DNA from: Sansalvadorimonas sp965243775
Lineage (GTDB): Bacteria > Pseudomonadota > Gammaproteobacteria > Pseudomonadales > Endozoicomonadaceae
Assembly (NCBI GenBank): GCA_965243775.1
Contig: CBDEWF010000083.1
Span: 1 to 64,000, forward strand
Direction of reading: 5' to 3'
Length of the DNA stretch: 64,000 nt
The notes under the pieces were generated by a model, which was not told where the DNA came from, made no database searches, and was given only the letters and a program-made list of their open reading frames with translations. Positions 43,369-53,053 of the stretch are shown one piece after another. Positions within the stretch are counted from its first letter, which is position 1; each line of letters opens with the position of its first letter. Made by a program: the position numbers and the translations under genes.

Positions 43369-44346
43369 GTGTTTAAAGCTCTGGTTCTGGAACAACAGGA
43401 CAAAAAGACTCTTGCCTCAATCCGCACTCTTGATGACAGTGACCTGCCTAAAGGTGATGTGACTGTTGCCGTCGAATACTCTTCCCTGAACTACAAGGAT
43501 GGTCTGGCGATTACCGGAAAGAGCCCTATCGTACGTCAGTGGCCAATGGTTCCGGGCATTGACTTTGCCGGCAAGGTTATTGAGTCCCACGATGACCGCT
43601 ATCAGAAAGGCGATGACGTTGTCCTTACCGGCTGGGGTGTAGGTGAAGGTCACTGGGGTGGCATGGCAGAAAAAGCCAGAGTATCTGGCGACTGGCTGAT
43701 TCCCATGCCTGCTGGCCTGACCAGTGAGTCATCCATGATGATCGGTACTGCCGGTCTGACCGCCATGCTCTGTGTCATGGCTCTGGAAGAAGCTGGTATT
43801 ACACCGAATATGGGAGAGATTCTGGTAACAGGTGCCAGTGGTGGTGTCGGCAGTGTCAGCATTGCTCTGCTGTCAGCCCTGGGTTACCAGGCTGTCGCTG
43901 TTACCGGGCGCCCGGAAAATGGCGACATGCTCAAAAACCTGGGGGCAACCCGGTTTATTCCCCGCAACGAGCTGGAAGAGAAAGGCCGTCCCCTTGAGAA
44001 ACAACTCTGGGCAGGCGCTATAGATACGGCTGGCAGCAAAATTCTGGCACGTTTGCTGGGTCAGATTCATTACGGTGGTGCAGTGGCAGCCTGCGGCCTG
44101 GCCGGAGGTTTTGATCTGCCAACGACAGTTATGCCTTTTATTCTGCGCGGTGTAAAACTGCTGGGCGTGGACTCCGTCATGTGTTCCCGTGAGCGTCGCA
44201 TTCAGGCCTGGCAGCGTCTGGCAGAACTGCTGCCATCAGACTTTGCCGTACAGGCAAGCCAGATCATTTCCCTGGAAGAAGCTCCGGAACTGGCTGAAAG
44301 TATCACCCAGGGCCAGATTACCGGCCGGGTTATTATCAAGCTTTAA
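43369..44346 (+). CDS. acuI: Acrylyl-CoA reductase/YhdH-type quinone oxidoreductase
   Basis: The 325-aa MDR-family enzyme has an N-terminal GroES-like part (VEYSSLNYKDGLAITGKSP, VPGIDFAGKVIES). A nucleotide-binding loop follows (LVTGASGGVGSVSIALLSAL). The family reduces acryloyl-CoA with NADPH, a step in DMSP and 3-hydroxypropionate breakdown in marine bacteria. GTG 43369 is chosen because GGGAGG lies just upstream and MFKALVLEQ is the usual start. A strong terminator follows. A decayed piece of a related gene end lies at about 46525-46581. Confidence 0.88.
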   Translation: MFKALVLEQQDKKTLASIRTLDDSDLPKGDVTVAVEYSSLNYKDGLAITGKSPIVRQWPMVPGIDFAGKVIESHDDRYQKGDDVVLTGWGVGEGHWGGMAEKARVSGDWLIPMPAGLTSESSMMIGTAGLTAMLCVMALEEAGITPNMGEILVTGASGGVGSVSIALLSALGYQAVAVTGRPENGDMLKNLGATRFIPRNELEEKGRPLEKQLWAGAIDTAGSKILARLLGQIHYGGAVAACGLAGGFDLPTTVMPFILRGVKLLGVDSVMCSRERRIQAWQRLAELLPSDFAVQASQIISLEEAPELAESITQGQITGRVIIKL

Positions 44347-44395
44347 GGCAATATCCCTTCAGCTCTACACCCCTTCACAACCCCACTCATCATAA

Positions 44396-44418
44396 AACGG
44401 CAGGTTCAGCCTGCCGTT
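44396..44418 (+). terminator. Terminator after acuI
   Basis: A hairpin AACGGCAGG-5 nt-CCTGCCGTT lies 50 bp after the acuI stop, with a short AT-rich tail. Confidence 0.7.
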
Positions 44419-44495
44419 AATCAATGAACTGTTCCTTACCTCTCACCCTGTACCACCAGAGTTGATAACTGATCCACTCTGGAACACACTATAAT

Positions 44496-46508
44496 ATGCA
44501 AATTAACCAGACCTGCCAGGGGCATAGGTTACTACAGATCGTCGGCCTAACGATTCTGCTACTGGTCACTGCAACCTCTGCCTGTCCTGTTCTCGCTGCT
44601 AGCAGGAAGCCCCAAGGCTGTTCCATCCCTGTTATACCTGCCAGCAATGATGCAACCGCAGCCAGGCAAGCATTGATGTCCAACAAGTTATCACTTTGCA
44701 AATGTCAAGAGTGGTATGGTTCTTTTCCCGAAGAGGAAGAGTTAAACCACACTATGATGATGACTCATGCTATCCAGGGCCTGAATGTCAGTCCTAATCT
44801 GGAAGCAGTAAGTAACTATACACGATCAAAAACCTGGGATAATAATCCCGTATGTTACCGTACACGCTCAAAAACTGTAAAACGCAAGCGGAGTGATGTT
44901 GAATCAGTGGTCAATTGTAAGCGCTGTAAAGTCAATAATCGACTAGCCCATGAGCTCTGCCATGTTTCTTCCCCCTCTTTAAAACAACGAAAAACCAAGA
45001 GTAGAAAAGCAAGGGTTCCCTCCACCCAATACAACCAGAAAAGATCAAAATTTATTTGGTCCAGTCTTCCGCCTCAATTAATCTATTTTACCCTGACATA
45101 CCTGTCTACCAAGGATCTACTTACCTGTCGGGTTTTGGATAAAAGAACTGCGACCATTATAAATGAAGGTCATTTATTACCAAGGGCGTTCTGGAGGTGT
45201 CATCCGCATCCATCAGCAGACGCCTTATCAAGAGCGGGCTATGAGAACAGAATTTCCCATCAGCTAAAACAAAGAACATTTCGCTCAAGAAATAAATGTT
45301 TCGAAAGGAGAGCTACAACCATTGTCGCAGACAGTGTCGCAAGAGCATATAACCAGAAAATTTCATGGCTGGACGCACAAAAAAACCATATAAACTTTCA
45401 CAAAATCCTGTTTTACACAATTTATAACATCAAAAAACAGAACAATAGCATCTGGGAAAAAGTAAAACAGGTGAAGCATGGCGGAAGTGTTCGGTCAATA
45501 GCTTTCAGCCACGATAACCAGTATCTGGTGTCAGCTTCAAACGATATGACCGTCCGTATCCTTTCCTCACAGAATGGCAGCTGGCAGAAGATTCAGCAAG
45601 TACATCATGATGATGAGGTTACATCAGCGGTCTTCAGCATGGATAGTCAGTATCTGGTGACCACCTCAGTCAATGGCACCGTTCGTATCATGACCTTACA
45701 AAGTGGTGTCTGGCAGGATAGACAACGAATAGATTTTGGTATCTGGGTTTGGTCAGCAACCTTTAGCAGAGATGGCAAGTACCTGGTGATAGCCTTAAAG
45801 GATATTAACAGAGCCCATATCCTGTCCTTACAGAGTGGTACCTGGCAGGAGATTCAACAGGTGCAGCATAATCATGAGGTCATACCAGCGGTCTTCAGCC
45901 CCGACAACCAGTTCCTGGTGATCACACCGGACTATAACACTGCCTCTATCCTGGCCTGTCAGAAGAATCATACCTGGCAGGAAATAAATAAGATTCAACC
46001 AGAGCAGGGCTATATTAACTCGGCAACCTTCAGCCCTGACAGCCTGAATCTAGTGTTGACATTTACAGATACAATCTTTTATATCCTTGATCGTCAGGAC
46101 GATCACACTTGGCAGGTCACACATCGGGTGAACCACCATAATCACTCAGTTCAGTCAGCAGCCTTTAATCCTGATAGCACGGAACTGGTAACTGCCTCTT
46201 ATGATAAAACCGCCGTTACCATGATCCGCCAGGGTAGTCGATCATGGAAGAAGGCACAGTGTATAAGGCATAATGACTTAGTTTATTCAGCAGCCTTCAG
46301 CTCCGATGGTCTGAATTTGATGACCCACTCATGCTATTCTACCATCCGTGTCCTGACCCGCGAGAGAGATGGCACTTGGCAGAATAATCGGGTGGTAAGC
46401 AAAAGTAACTATATTAAGCATTCGATTTTAAGCCCTGATAGCTTGAGCCTGGTGACCATGGGCGATCAGATTATCAATATCTATTCACTCAGGATCAGCT
46501 CCTTATAG
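44496..46508 (+). CDS. Secreted F-box-like / WD40-type beta-propeller protein
   Basis: The 670-aa protein has a signal peptide (LLQIVGLTILLLVTATSACP, about residues 12-31). Basic patches follow (VKRKRSD at 128-134; KQRKTKSRKAR at 163-173). Residues 188-232 read as an F-box: WSSLPPQLIYFTLTYLSTKD then LLTCRVLDKRTATI. From about 325 onward come seven or eight WD40-like blades of the form VRSIAFSHDNQYLVSASNDM. In eukaryotes F-box plus WD40 proteins recruit substrates to SCF ubiquitin ligases. In bacteria the combination marks candidate host-directed effectors; secretion and function here are inferred. It is monocistronic. Confidence 0.8.
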   Translation: MQINQTCQGHRLLQIVGLTILLLVTATSACPVLAASRKPQGCSIPVIPASNDATAARQALMSNKLSLCKCQEWYGSFPEEEELNHTMMMTHAIQGLNVSPNLEAVSNYTRSKTWDNNPVCYRTRSKTVKRKRSDVESVVNCKRCKVNNRLAHELCHVSSPSLKQRKTKSRKARVPSTQYNQKRSKFIWSSLPPQLIYFTLTYLSTKDLLTCRVLDKRTATIINEGHLLPRAFWRCHPHPSADALSRAGYENRISHQLKQRTFRSRNKCFERRATTIVADSVARAYNQKISWLDAQKNHINFHKILFYTIYNIKKQNNSIWEKVKQVKHGGSVRSIAFSHDNQYLVSASNDMTVRILSSQNGSWQKIQQVHHDDEVTSAVFSMDSQYLVTTSVNGTVRIMTLQSGVWQDRQRIDFGIWVWSATFSRDGKYLVIALKDINRAHILSLQSGTWQEIQQVQHNHEVIPAVFSPDNQFLVITPDYNTASILACQKNHTWQEINKIQPEQGYINSATFSPDSLNLVLTFTDTIFYILDRQDDHTWQVTHRVNHHNHSVQSAAFNPDSTELVTASYDKTAVTMIRQGSRSWKKAQCIRHNDLVYSAAFSSDGLNLMTHSCYSTIRVLTRERDGTWQNNRVVSKSNYIKHSILSPDSLSLVTMGDQIINIYSLRISSL

Positions 46509-46524
46509 AAGCACTCTTTTTTCC

Positions 46525-46581
46525 TGCCGACGTACGGATAAGTCAAGTTGTTTCCCTGGAAAAAGCTCCGAAACTGGCTGA
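46525..46581 (+). pseudogene. Relic of an acuI-like gene end
   Basis: Translated, this short piece gives DVRISQVVSLEKAPKLAD, matching VQASQIISLEEAPELAE near the end of AcuI (about 44248-44297). The last 32 bp agree at 29 positions. It is cut off directly at the end of the convergent yfcE gene. It is best read as what is left of a diverged acuI duplicate. Confidence 0.6.
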
Positions 46582-47127
46582 TTATTGCAGCACCAACTCT
46601 TGCTGCAACTCCCCTTTCAATCCGGTAATCCATAACCTGTCCTGTTGATACCAGCCCACTGTCGGCTGATATCCACCTTTAGGCAAGGTGATGGAGCCAG
46701 GGTTAAACAAATACCGCCCTTCCCGGTTTTCAATCATGGGAATATGGGTGTGACCGGAGCAGAGCACATCCCCTTCGGCCAGAACCGGTAAATTATCCGG
46801 GCCATGGTTATGCCCATGGGTCAGAAACAGCTGTCGTCCATCCACCAGCACCAGAGCGTAGTCACCCAGTACCGGAACCGAGATCAGCATCTGATCCACC
46901 TCACTGTCACAGTTGCCCCTGACACAGGTAATTTTCCCGGCATTCTCATTGAGTAACCGGGCTACCTTCTGGGGTTCATACCCCTCAGGCAGAGGGTTGC
47001 GGGGGCCATGGTTTAACAGATCCCCCAAAATAAGAATACGGTCAGCCCCCTCCTTTTCTGCCAACTGAAGGGCCTGCTCCAGCCCGGCGGAGCTTCCATG
47101 AATATCAGAGATCAGCATCAACTTCAT
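46582..47127 (-). CDS. yfcE: YfcE-type metallophosphoesterase
   Basis: The 181-aa enzyme has the calcineurin-like metal sites: MLISDIHGSSAGLEQAL (D..H), ILILGDLLNHGPRN (GD), CVRGNCDSEVDQ (GNCD), LFLTHGHNHGPD and LCSGHTHIPM (GHTH). YfcE proteins are Mn-dependent phosphodiesterases that act on bis-pNPP in vitro; the physiological substrate is not settled. Length and order equal E. coli YfcE. Its 3' end touches the acuI relic. Confidence 0.93.
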   Translation of the reverse strand: MKLMLISDIHGSSAGLEQALQLAEKEGADRILILGDLLNHGPRNPLPEGYEPQKVARLLNENAGKITCVRGNCDSEVDQMLISVPVLGDYALVLVDGRQLFLTHGHNHGPDNLPVLAEGDVLCSGHTHIPMIENREGRYLFNPGSITLPKGGYQPTVGWYQQDRLWITGLKGELQQELVLQ

Positions 47128-47306
47128 ACTGCTGCTTCCTTGTTATCAAACTTATAACCAGGGGCGGACAATACTCTTCAATACTCCGGTGATAAATCTC
47201 TTTTTCAAGCAGCCATGAGTAAATTATCTGCCCCATGGATAAAGTGTCTTTTCCAAAATAGAGTAAAAAGGTGGTCTTCTGCTGACCTGATACTGCTGAC
47301 CTGGTA

Positions 47307-47534
47307 CTACATCCCTGGCTTATCTTGCTTTAGAGGCTCAACGATATCAGCCAGACCATTAATGTGAACCTCGAGGGCCAGGGCCAGCAACTCTCCCAGC
47401 CGCCCTTTGGGCAGGCCCTCACGCTGCATCCAGAGCAGATATTCTTCTGGCAGATCAATCAAAACCCGCCCCTTATACTTGCCGAAAGGCATCTCGGTGC
47501 GGGCCAGTCTCAATAAATCTTCCTTTGCAAACAT
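47307..47534 (-). CDS. DUF3820 family protein
   Basis: The 75-aa protein reads MPFGKYKGRVLIDLPEEYLL with WMQREGLPKGRLGELLALAL, the conserved core of DUF3820 proteins, common and uncharacterised in gammaproteobacteria and sometimes fused to exonuclease domains. It has no signal or metal motif. It is a single gene between yfcE and putA. Confidence 0.85.
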   Translation of the reverse strand: MFAKEDLLRLARTEMPFGKYKGRVLIDLPEEYLLWMQREGLPKGRLGELLALALEVHINGLADIVEPLKQDKPGM

Positions 47535-47813
47535 TTACCTGTTTTCTCCAAGCCATAGACATTGAACATATCATGACTCTGTAACTGTTTGAAAAACCAG
47601 TTGAGCCTCATTTGTCATCGTTATAGCCTGTCGCTACAAAAACAGGGCAAGCTGAGCATTCCGACCAAAGCACCTGAAATCGCCAGTGTATTGCCAACAA
47701 AAGTCATTACCGGGTGCCATGGATACAATATTGTTTCGTAACCCCTTAGTTATGGAAAAGATATTTCCTTGATAAATAATGTCCAAATAGCAACAACAAA
47801 AGGGGAAGTGGAT

Positions 47814-50800
47814 ATGTTCAAGGCTATCGATGCCTTCACACCCGCCTTTCTTGAGCAACACCCAGATCAGATCCGGGCACTGATTTCACCACACTACGCC
47901 ATAGACGAAAACGCCTGGCTGCAGGAACTTCTTGAGCAGCTGGAAACCGATACTGAACAGAGAACAACCATTGCCGGCAAGGCCGCATCCCTGATAGAGC
48001 AGGTTCGGGCCAGTGATAATGCCGTTCACATGATTGATGCCCTGCTTCTGCAGTACAGTCTGGATACCCGGGAAGGTATTCTGTTGATGTGCCTTGCAGA
48101 AGCACTCATGCGAATTCCTGACCCGGAAACAGCCGATGCCCTTATCCGCGACAAGCTGAGTGTTGCAGACTGGGAAAGACATTTGAGCCAAAGTGACTCT
48201 CTCCTGGTCAATGCCTCTACCTGGGGGCTGATGTTGACCGGCAAGGTCATCGCTCTGGATGCCAGGGAGGATGGCACACCCTCAGGTGTCATTAGTCGTC
48301 TTGTTAACAGGATGGGCGAGCCAGTCATTCGCCAGGCTATCAACCAGGCCATGAAAATCATGGGCAAACATTTTGTCCTTGGCCGTACTATCGAAGAGGC
48401 TTTAAAGAATGGCCATTCACAGCGGATCAAAGGTTACACCTACTCCTTTGATATGCTCGGGGAAGCGGCCCTTACCGCCAAAGATGCCAGGAAGTACCTG
48501 AGTGACTACCTTGCAGCTATCAAGGCTGTTGGTGCCACCCAGGATATCGAAGGCTCACCAAAGCCCAGTGTCTCTATCAAACTGTCAGCCCTGCATCCTC
48601 GCTTCGAAGTAGCCCAGCAAAAACGGGTCATCAATGAACTGGTGCCCGATGTGCTGCAGCTGGTACGGACAGCCCGTCAGTTGAATGTTGCCATCACCAT
48701 GGATGCCGAGGAACAGGATCGCCATGAACTGTTCCTGCGGGTTTTCGAAAAAATCTACCTGCATCCAGACTGCCGGGGCTGGGGCAGTTTTGGTCTGGTG
48801 GTACAGGCCTATGGCAAACGGGCCCTGCCGACCCTGTGCTGGCTGAATGCTCTGGCCAGAGAACAGGGTGACCGAATTCCGATACGGCTGGTCAAGGGTG
48901 CTTACTGGGACAGTGAAGTCAAACTCAGCCAGCAGAATGGCTACCCGGGCTACCCGGTCTATACCCGGAAAGAGGCGACAGACGTTGCCTACCTGGTCTG
49001 TGCCCGATTCCTGCTGAAAGAGAGCACCCGCAACAATATCTATCCCCAGTTTGCCACCCATAACGCCCACACAGTTGCCAGTGTTCTGACCATGGCGGGA
49101 CATAATGATTATGAATTCCAGCGCCTGCACGGTATGGGAGATGCGTTATATAACCTGGTGATCGGACAGGAGCAGCGGCCAGTTCGTATCTATGCTCCAG
49201 TTGGCAGCCACAAGGATCTGCTGCCCTATCTGGTGCGGCGCCTGCTGGAGAACGGCGCCAATTCCTCCTTTGTTCACAGGCTGGTTGATAACAACACCCC
49301 CGTGGAATCCCTGGTACACCATCCGGCCGATACCCTGAAGTCCCGGGCTACCCTGGCCAACCGCCACATTGCCCTGCCATCGGAGATTTTTGGTTCGAGG
49401 CGCAGAAACTCTGCAGGTATCAATATTGATATCAAATCTATTAACGAACCCTTCGAAAAACAGGTACAGCAGCACCTTGATAAAACCTGGGAGAAAGGCC
49501 CCATTATCAACGGGCAACTAGTCAACACAGATGAAGTATCAAATGTGCACTGTCCTTACCAGACTGACCAGACTGTGGGCCTGCTGCACTGGAGTCGCGA
49601 CCAGGATATTGAAACCGCTGTTGAGGCTGCCGGACAGGCCTTCCCGTCATGGAACAGAACTGCGGCAGATATTCGAGCCACTGCCCTGGAAAAGCTGGCA
49701 GATCTTTTGGAACAACACCGCCCTGAGCTGGTAGCCCTGTGCCACAGGGAGGCCGGCAAAACGATACATGATGCGCTTGATGAAGTACGGGAAGCTGTCG
49801 ATTTCTGCCGCTACTATGCCGCGCAGGCCAGGGAGAAGTTTGCCGAACCCCAGACCATGCCTGGGCCTACCGGCGAGTCCAACACCCTGCAATTGAGTGG
49901 CCGGGGCACCTTTCTCTGCATCAGCCCATGGAACTTCCCTCTGGCCATATTCCTCGGTCAGGTGACAGCGGCTCTCGCCGCTGGCAATACAGTTATTGCC
50001 AAACCCGCTGAGCAGACCAGCCTGATTGCTGCCCGGGCCATTGAGCTGATGCTGGAAGCCGGTGTTCCCGGTAATGTTGTGCACCTTCTGCCCTGCACTG
50101 GAGCCAAAACCGGCAGTCTGCTGGTATCCAACCCCAAGATTGCCGGTGTGGCCTTCACTGGCTCGACAGAGACAGCCCGCCTGATCAACCAGAGCCTGGC
50201 CAGCAGGCTGGGCGCCATCATCCCCTTGATTGCTGAAACCGGTGGACAAAATGCCATGGTCGTTGATTCTACAGCCCTGCCTGAACAGGTGGTCAAGGAT
50301 GTAGTGAATTCTGCCTTTGGCAGTGCCGGCCAGCGCTGTTCAGCACTGCGGGTTCTCTATGTTCAGAATGATATTGCCGACCGGATTTTTGAACTGCTCA
50401 AAGGTGCCATGGAGGAACTCACGATTGGTGTTCCCTGCCTGCATTCAACGGATGTTGGACCGGTGATTGATGAGCGGGCCCGCTCAGGTCTGCAAGCCCA
50501 TATCAGTCGGATGAAGAAAGAAGCGACCCTGGTAGCTGAGTACAAACTTGCCACTGCAGCAATCAATACCAGTGGCTATTTTGTTGCCCCGGTTGCCTTT
50601 GAGATCTCATCCATCCAGCAGCTGGAAAAAGAGCACTTTGGCCCCATTCTCCATATTATCCGCTACCAGGCGGCGGAGCTGGATAAGGTTATAGAAGAGA
50701 TTAACAGCACAGGTTTCGGTCTGACCCTGGGGGTGCACAGCCGCAACGAAGTAACCTCAACCCATATCCAGGAAAATGTACTGGCCGGCAATGCCTATAT

Positions 50801-50987
50801 CAACCGCAACCAGATTGGGGCAGTGGTTGGTGTGCAGCCTTTTGGTGGCCAGGGATTATCAGGGACGGGGCCCAAAGCCGGTGGGCCACATTACCTGTAC
50901 CGGTTTGCTACAGAGAAGACTGTCACAGTAAATACGACAGCTGTCGGTGGCAATGCAGCCCTGCTCTCCCTGGGCAGTGAGAATTGA
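47814..50987 (+). CDS. putA: Bifunctional proline dehydrogenase / L-glutamate gamma-semialdehyde dehydrogenase
   Basis: The product of 1057 aa oxidises proline to glutamate. The proline dehydrogenase barrel (about 150-460) shows KPSVSIKLSALHPRFE, VAITMDAEEQDRHE and RLVKGAYWDSEVK. The aldehyde dehydrogenase half (about 540-1010) has the glutamate in IAETGGQNAMVVDS and the catalytic cysteine in SAGQRCSALRVLYV. ATG 47814 follows GGGGAAG and gives an N-terminus MFKAIDAFTPAFLEQH. There is no ribbon-helix-helix domain, so unlike E. coli PutA it should not repress its own gene. No putP gene is adjacent. Confidence 0.95.
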   Translation: MFKAIDAFTPAFLEQHPDQIRALISPHYAIDENAWLQELLEQLETDTEQRTTIAGKAASLIEQVRASDNAVHMIDALLLQYSLDTREGILLMCLAEALMRIPDPETADALIRDKLSVADWERHLSQSDSLLVNASTWGLMLTGKVIALDAREDGTPSGVISRLVNRMGEPVIRQAINQAMKIMGKHFVLGRTIEEALKNGHSQRIKGYTYSFDMLGEAALTAKDARKYLSDYLAAIKAVGATQDIEGSPKPSVSIKLSALHPRFEVAQQKRVINELVPDVLQLVRTARQLNVAITMDAEEQDRHELFLRVFEKIYLHPDCRGWGSFGLVVQAYGKRALPTLCWLNALAREQGDRIPIRLVKGAYWDSEVKLSQQNGYPGYPVYTRKEATDVAYLVCARFLLKESTRNNIYPQFATHNAHTVASVLTMAGHNDYEFQRLHGMGDALYNLVIGQEQRPVRIYAPVGSHKDLLPYLVRRLLENGANSSFVHRLVDNNTPVESLVHHPADTLKSRATLANRHIALPSEIFGSRRRNSAGINIDIKSINEPFEKQVQQHLDKTWEKGPIINGQLVNTDEVSNVHCPYQTDQTVGLLHWSRDQDIETAVEAAGQAFPSWNRTAADIRATALEKLADLLEQHRPELVALCHREAGKTIHDALDEVREAVDFCRYYAAQAREKFAEPQTMPGPTGESNTLQLSGRGTFLCISPWNFPLAIFLGQVTAALAAGNTVIAKPAEQTSLIAARAIELMLEAGVPGNVVHLLPCTGAKTGSLLVSNPKIAGVAFTGSTETARLINQSLASRLGAIIPLIAETGGQNAMVVDSTALPEQVVKDVVNSAFGSAGQRCSALRVLYVQNDIADRIFELLKGAMEELTIGVPCLHSTDVGPVIDERARSGLQAHISRMKKEATLVAEYKLATAAINTSGYFVAPVAFEISSIQQLEKEHFGPILHIIRYQAAELDKVIEEINSTGFGLTLGVHSRNEVTSTHIQENVLAGNAYINRNQIGAVVGVQPFGGQGLSGTGPKAGGPHYLYRFATEKTVTVNTTAVGGNAALLSLGSEN

Positions 50988-51034
50988 TCCCAAAACTGAC
51001 AACTGGCTGCACAAGGGTTCCATAGCTGGAATCC

Positions 51035-52773
51035 TTATGCAGCTCTGAACTGTAGTTCAGCCAGTCGCCTGTAAAGAGGAGAGCTTGATAGCAACTCATC
51101 ATGGCTGCCTGTTGCTACAATCGCCCCATGATCCATAACCACAATACGATCCACATGGGAAATAGTTGCCAGCCGATGAGCAATAATCAGAGTGGTGCGA
51201 TCTTTCATTAATTCATTCAGGGCCTGCTGCACCAGATACTCACTCTGGGCATCCAGGGCGCTGGTGGCTTCATCCAGAAGAAGAATTTTCGGATTTCGCA
51301 GCGTGCTTGGGTGTGTAAAGCACGGGCTATAGCCAGACGCTGACGCTGCCCCCCTGAAACCTTAACCCCCTGCTCCCCCAGGAAACTGTGATAACCATCC
51401 GGCATCTGCCGGATAAATTCATCGGCATGGGCGGCAAAAGCTGCATTGATAATCTCCTGATCACTAGCATCAGGAGCACCGTAACGCAGGTTATCCATGA
51501 TACTGGCACTAAACAGAATCGGCTGCTGGGGAACCAGGGCATACTGTTGCCGAACCTGTTCCAGTGCTAGTTGCTGCAATGGACGATTATCCAGCAAAAT
51601 CTGCCCACTGTCCGGATCATGAAATCGAAGCAGCAGCTCAAACAGTGTTGATTTGCCGGCTCCCGAAGGGCCTACCAAGGCTACCCTCTCCCCGGGTTCA
51701 ACTATCAGAGAAATACCGGACAGTGCCATATGATCGGGCCTTGCAGGATAGGAAAAGCAGACCTGATCAAGACGCAGCCTTCCTGCAACAGCCGTCAGCA
51801 TCAAAGGCTGTTCCGGGTCTGAGATTTCCGGCTGGGTATCCAGCAGCTCCCTCAGCCTTTCTGCGGCTCCGGCCGCCCGCTGCAGCTCACCCCAAACTTC
51901 GGTAACAGCGGCCAGGGAGCCAGCCACCATGATGGCATAAAAGATAAAGGCCGCCAGATCACCACCACTCAGTGTTCCTTCCAGCACATCTCTGCCACCG
52001 ATATAAAGCATACCGCCAACAGCTCCCAGCACCATTAACATGACCAGTGCGATCAACAGGGCCCGCTGGCGTATTCTTTTCAGGGCAACAAGGAAAGCAC
52101 TCTCAACAGACTGATTGAAACGTTCAGTGACACGCTGTTCGCCATTAAAAGCCTGTACTATTTTTATGTGCTGCAGACTCTCACCTGCCCAAGCCCCGAC
52201 ATCGGCCACTTTGTCCTGGCTGTCCCGTGATAACCTGCGTACTCTGCGACCGAACACCAGCAGGGGAATCAGAGTCAGGGGAACGACAGCCAGAACAGTC
52301 AGAGTCAGTTTCAGATTACTGGCAATCATCAAGGTCAGACCACCCACGAGAATCAAAATATTGCGCAGGGCCAGGGAAACTGACGAACCGATCACCGACT
52401 GCAGCAGCGTGGTATCAGTAGTAACCCGACTCTGAATTTCTCCCGACAGATTCTCCTCAAAAAAGGAAGGCTGCAGAGTGACCAGATGACTGTAGAGATC
52501 CCGCCGAATATCAGCAACTGCCCGCTCCCCCAGCCAGGACACCAGATAAAACCGGCAGTAGGAGCCGATGCTCATAGCCGCTACCAGCCACATGAACAGC
52601 AACAGAGCCTCCTTCAACCCCTCCACAGAACCCTCAGCAAAACCCAGATCGACCATCAGCCGCACACCCTGTCCCAGGGCCAGAGTTACGAGAGCGGTAA
52701 CCACGAGAGCCACCAGAGCTGCAGCGATCTGTAACCGATAAGGGCGAAGATAGGACCAGATCCAGCTCAGCAT
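51035..52773 (-). pseudogene. MsbA-like ABC exporter gene with one frameshift
   Basis: The N-terminal permease has six hydrophobic helices (for example QIAAALVALVVTALVTLALG). The ATPase follows: Walker A in VGPSGAGKSTLFELL, Q-loop VPQQPILFS and signature VSGGQRQRLAIARAL. After HTQA near 51303 the frame is lost. The next frame continues with LRNPKILLLDEATSALDAQS (Walker B) and IIAHRLATISHVDR (H-loop) to 51035. One missing base would explain it. Repaired, the protein is about 579 aa, a normal half-transporter for lipids or drugs. It is either a young pseudogene or a sequencing error. Confidence 0.85.
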
Positions 52774-52958
52774 GTTTTTTCCATCGTTATAACTTCAACA
52801 AAATTCAGCAGACAGAAGGCAACAATAACAGCGTGGTCAACTACATGCATTCAATCCCGGAAAGACCTGATAGGAAATCACTATTTTTTATCGCCAGACC
52901 TCTTTTTTTTCTAAAAACGAATCAACATTTAATCAAGACTATTTTGCAGTAACAGCTA

Positions 52959-52972
52959 TTGATTCGGGTCAA
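52959..52972 (+). promoter_or_regulatory. FNR/ANR-type box before AspT-like transporter
   Basis: TTGAT-TCGG-GTCAA matches the FNR consensus at 9 of 10 positions. A TATCAT hexamer at 52994-52999 lies at the right place for a class II promoter with the box centred at about -41.5 and a start near 53007. Anaerobic induction of the transporter is predicted. Confidence 0.6.
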
Positions 52973-53053
52973 TATTTTCTGACAGTTTAAGACTATCATT
53001 CTCGCGAATTTTGTCCCTCCATCCTTTCGGATACGACCGTGGAAATTGATTTT

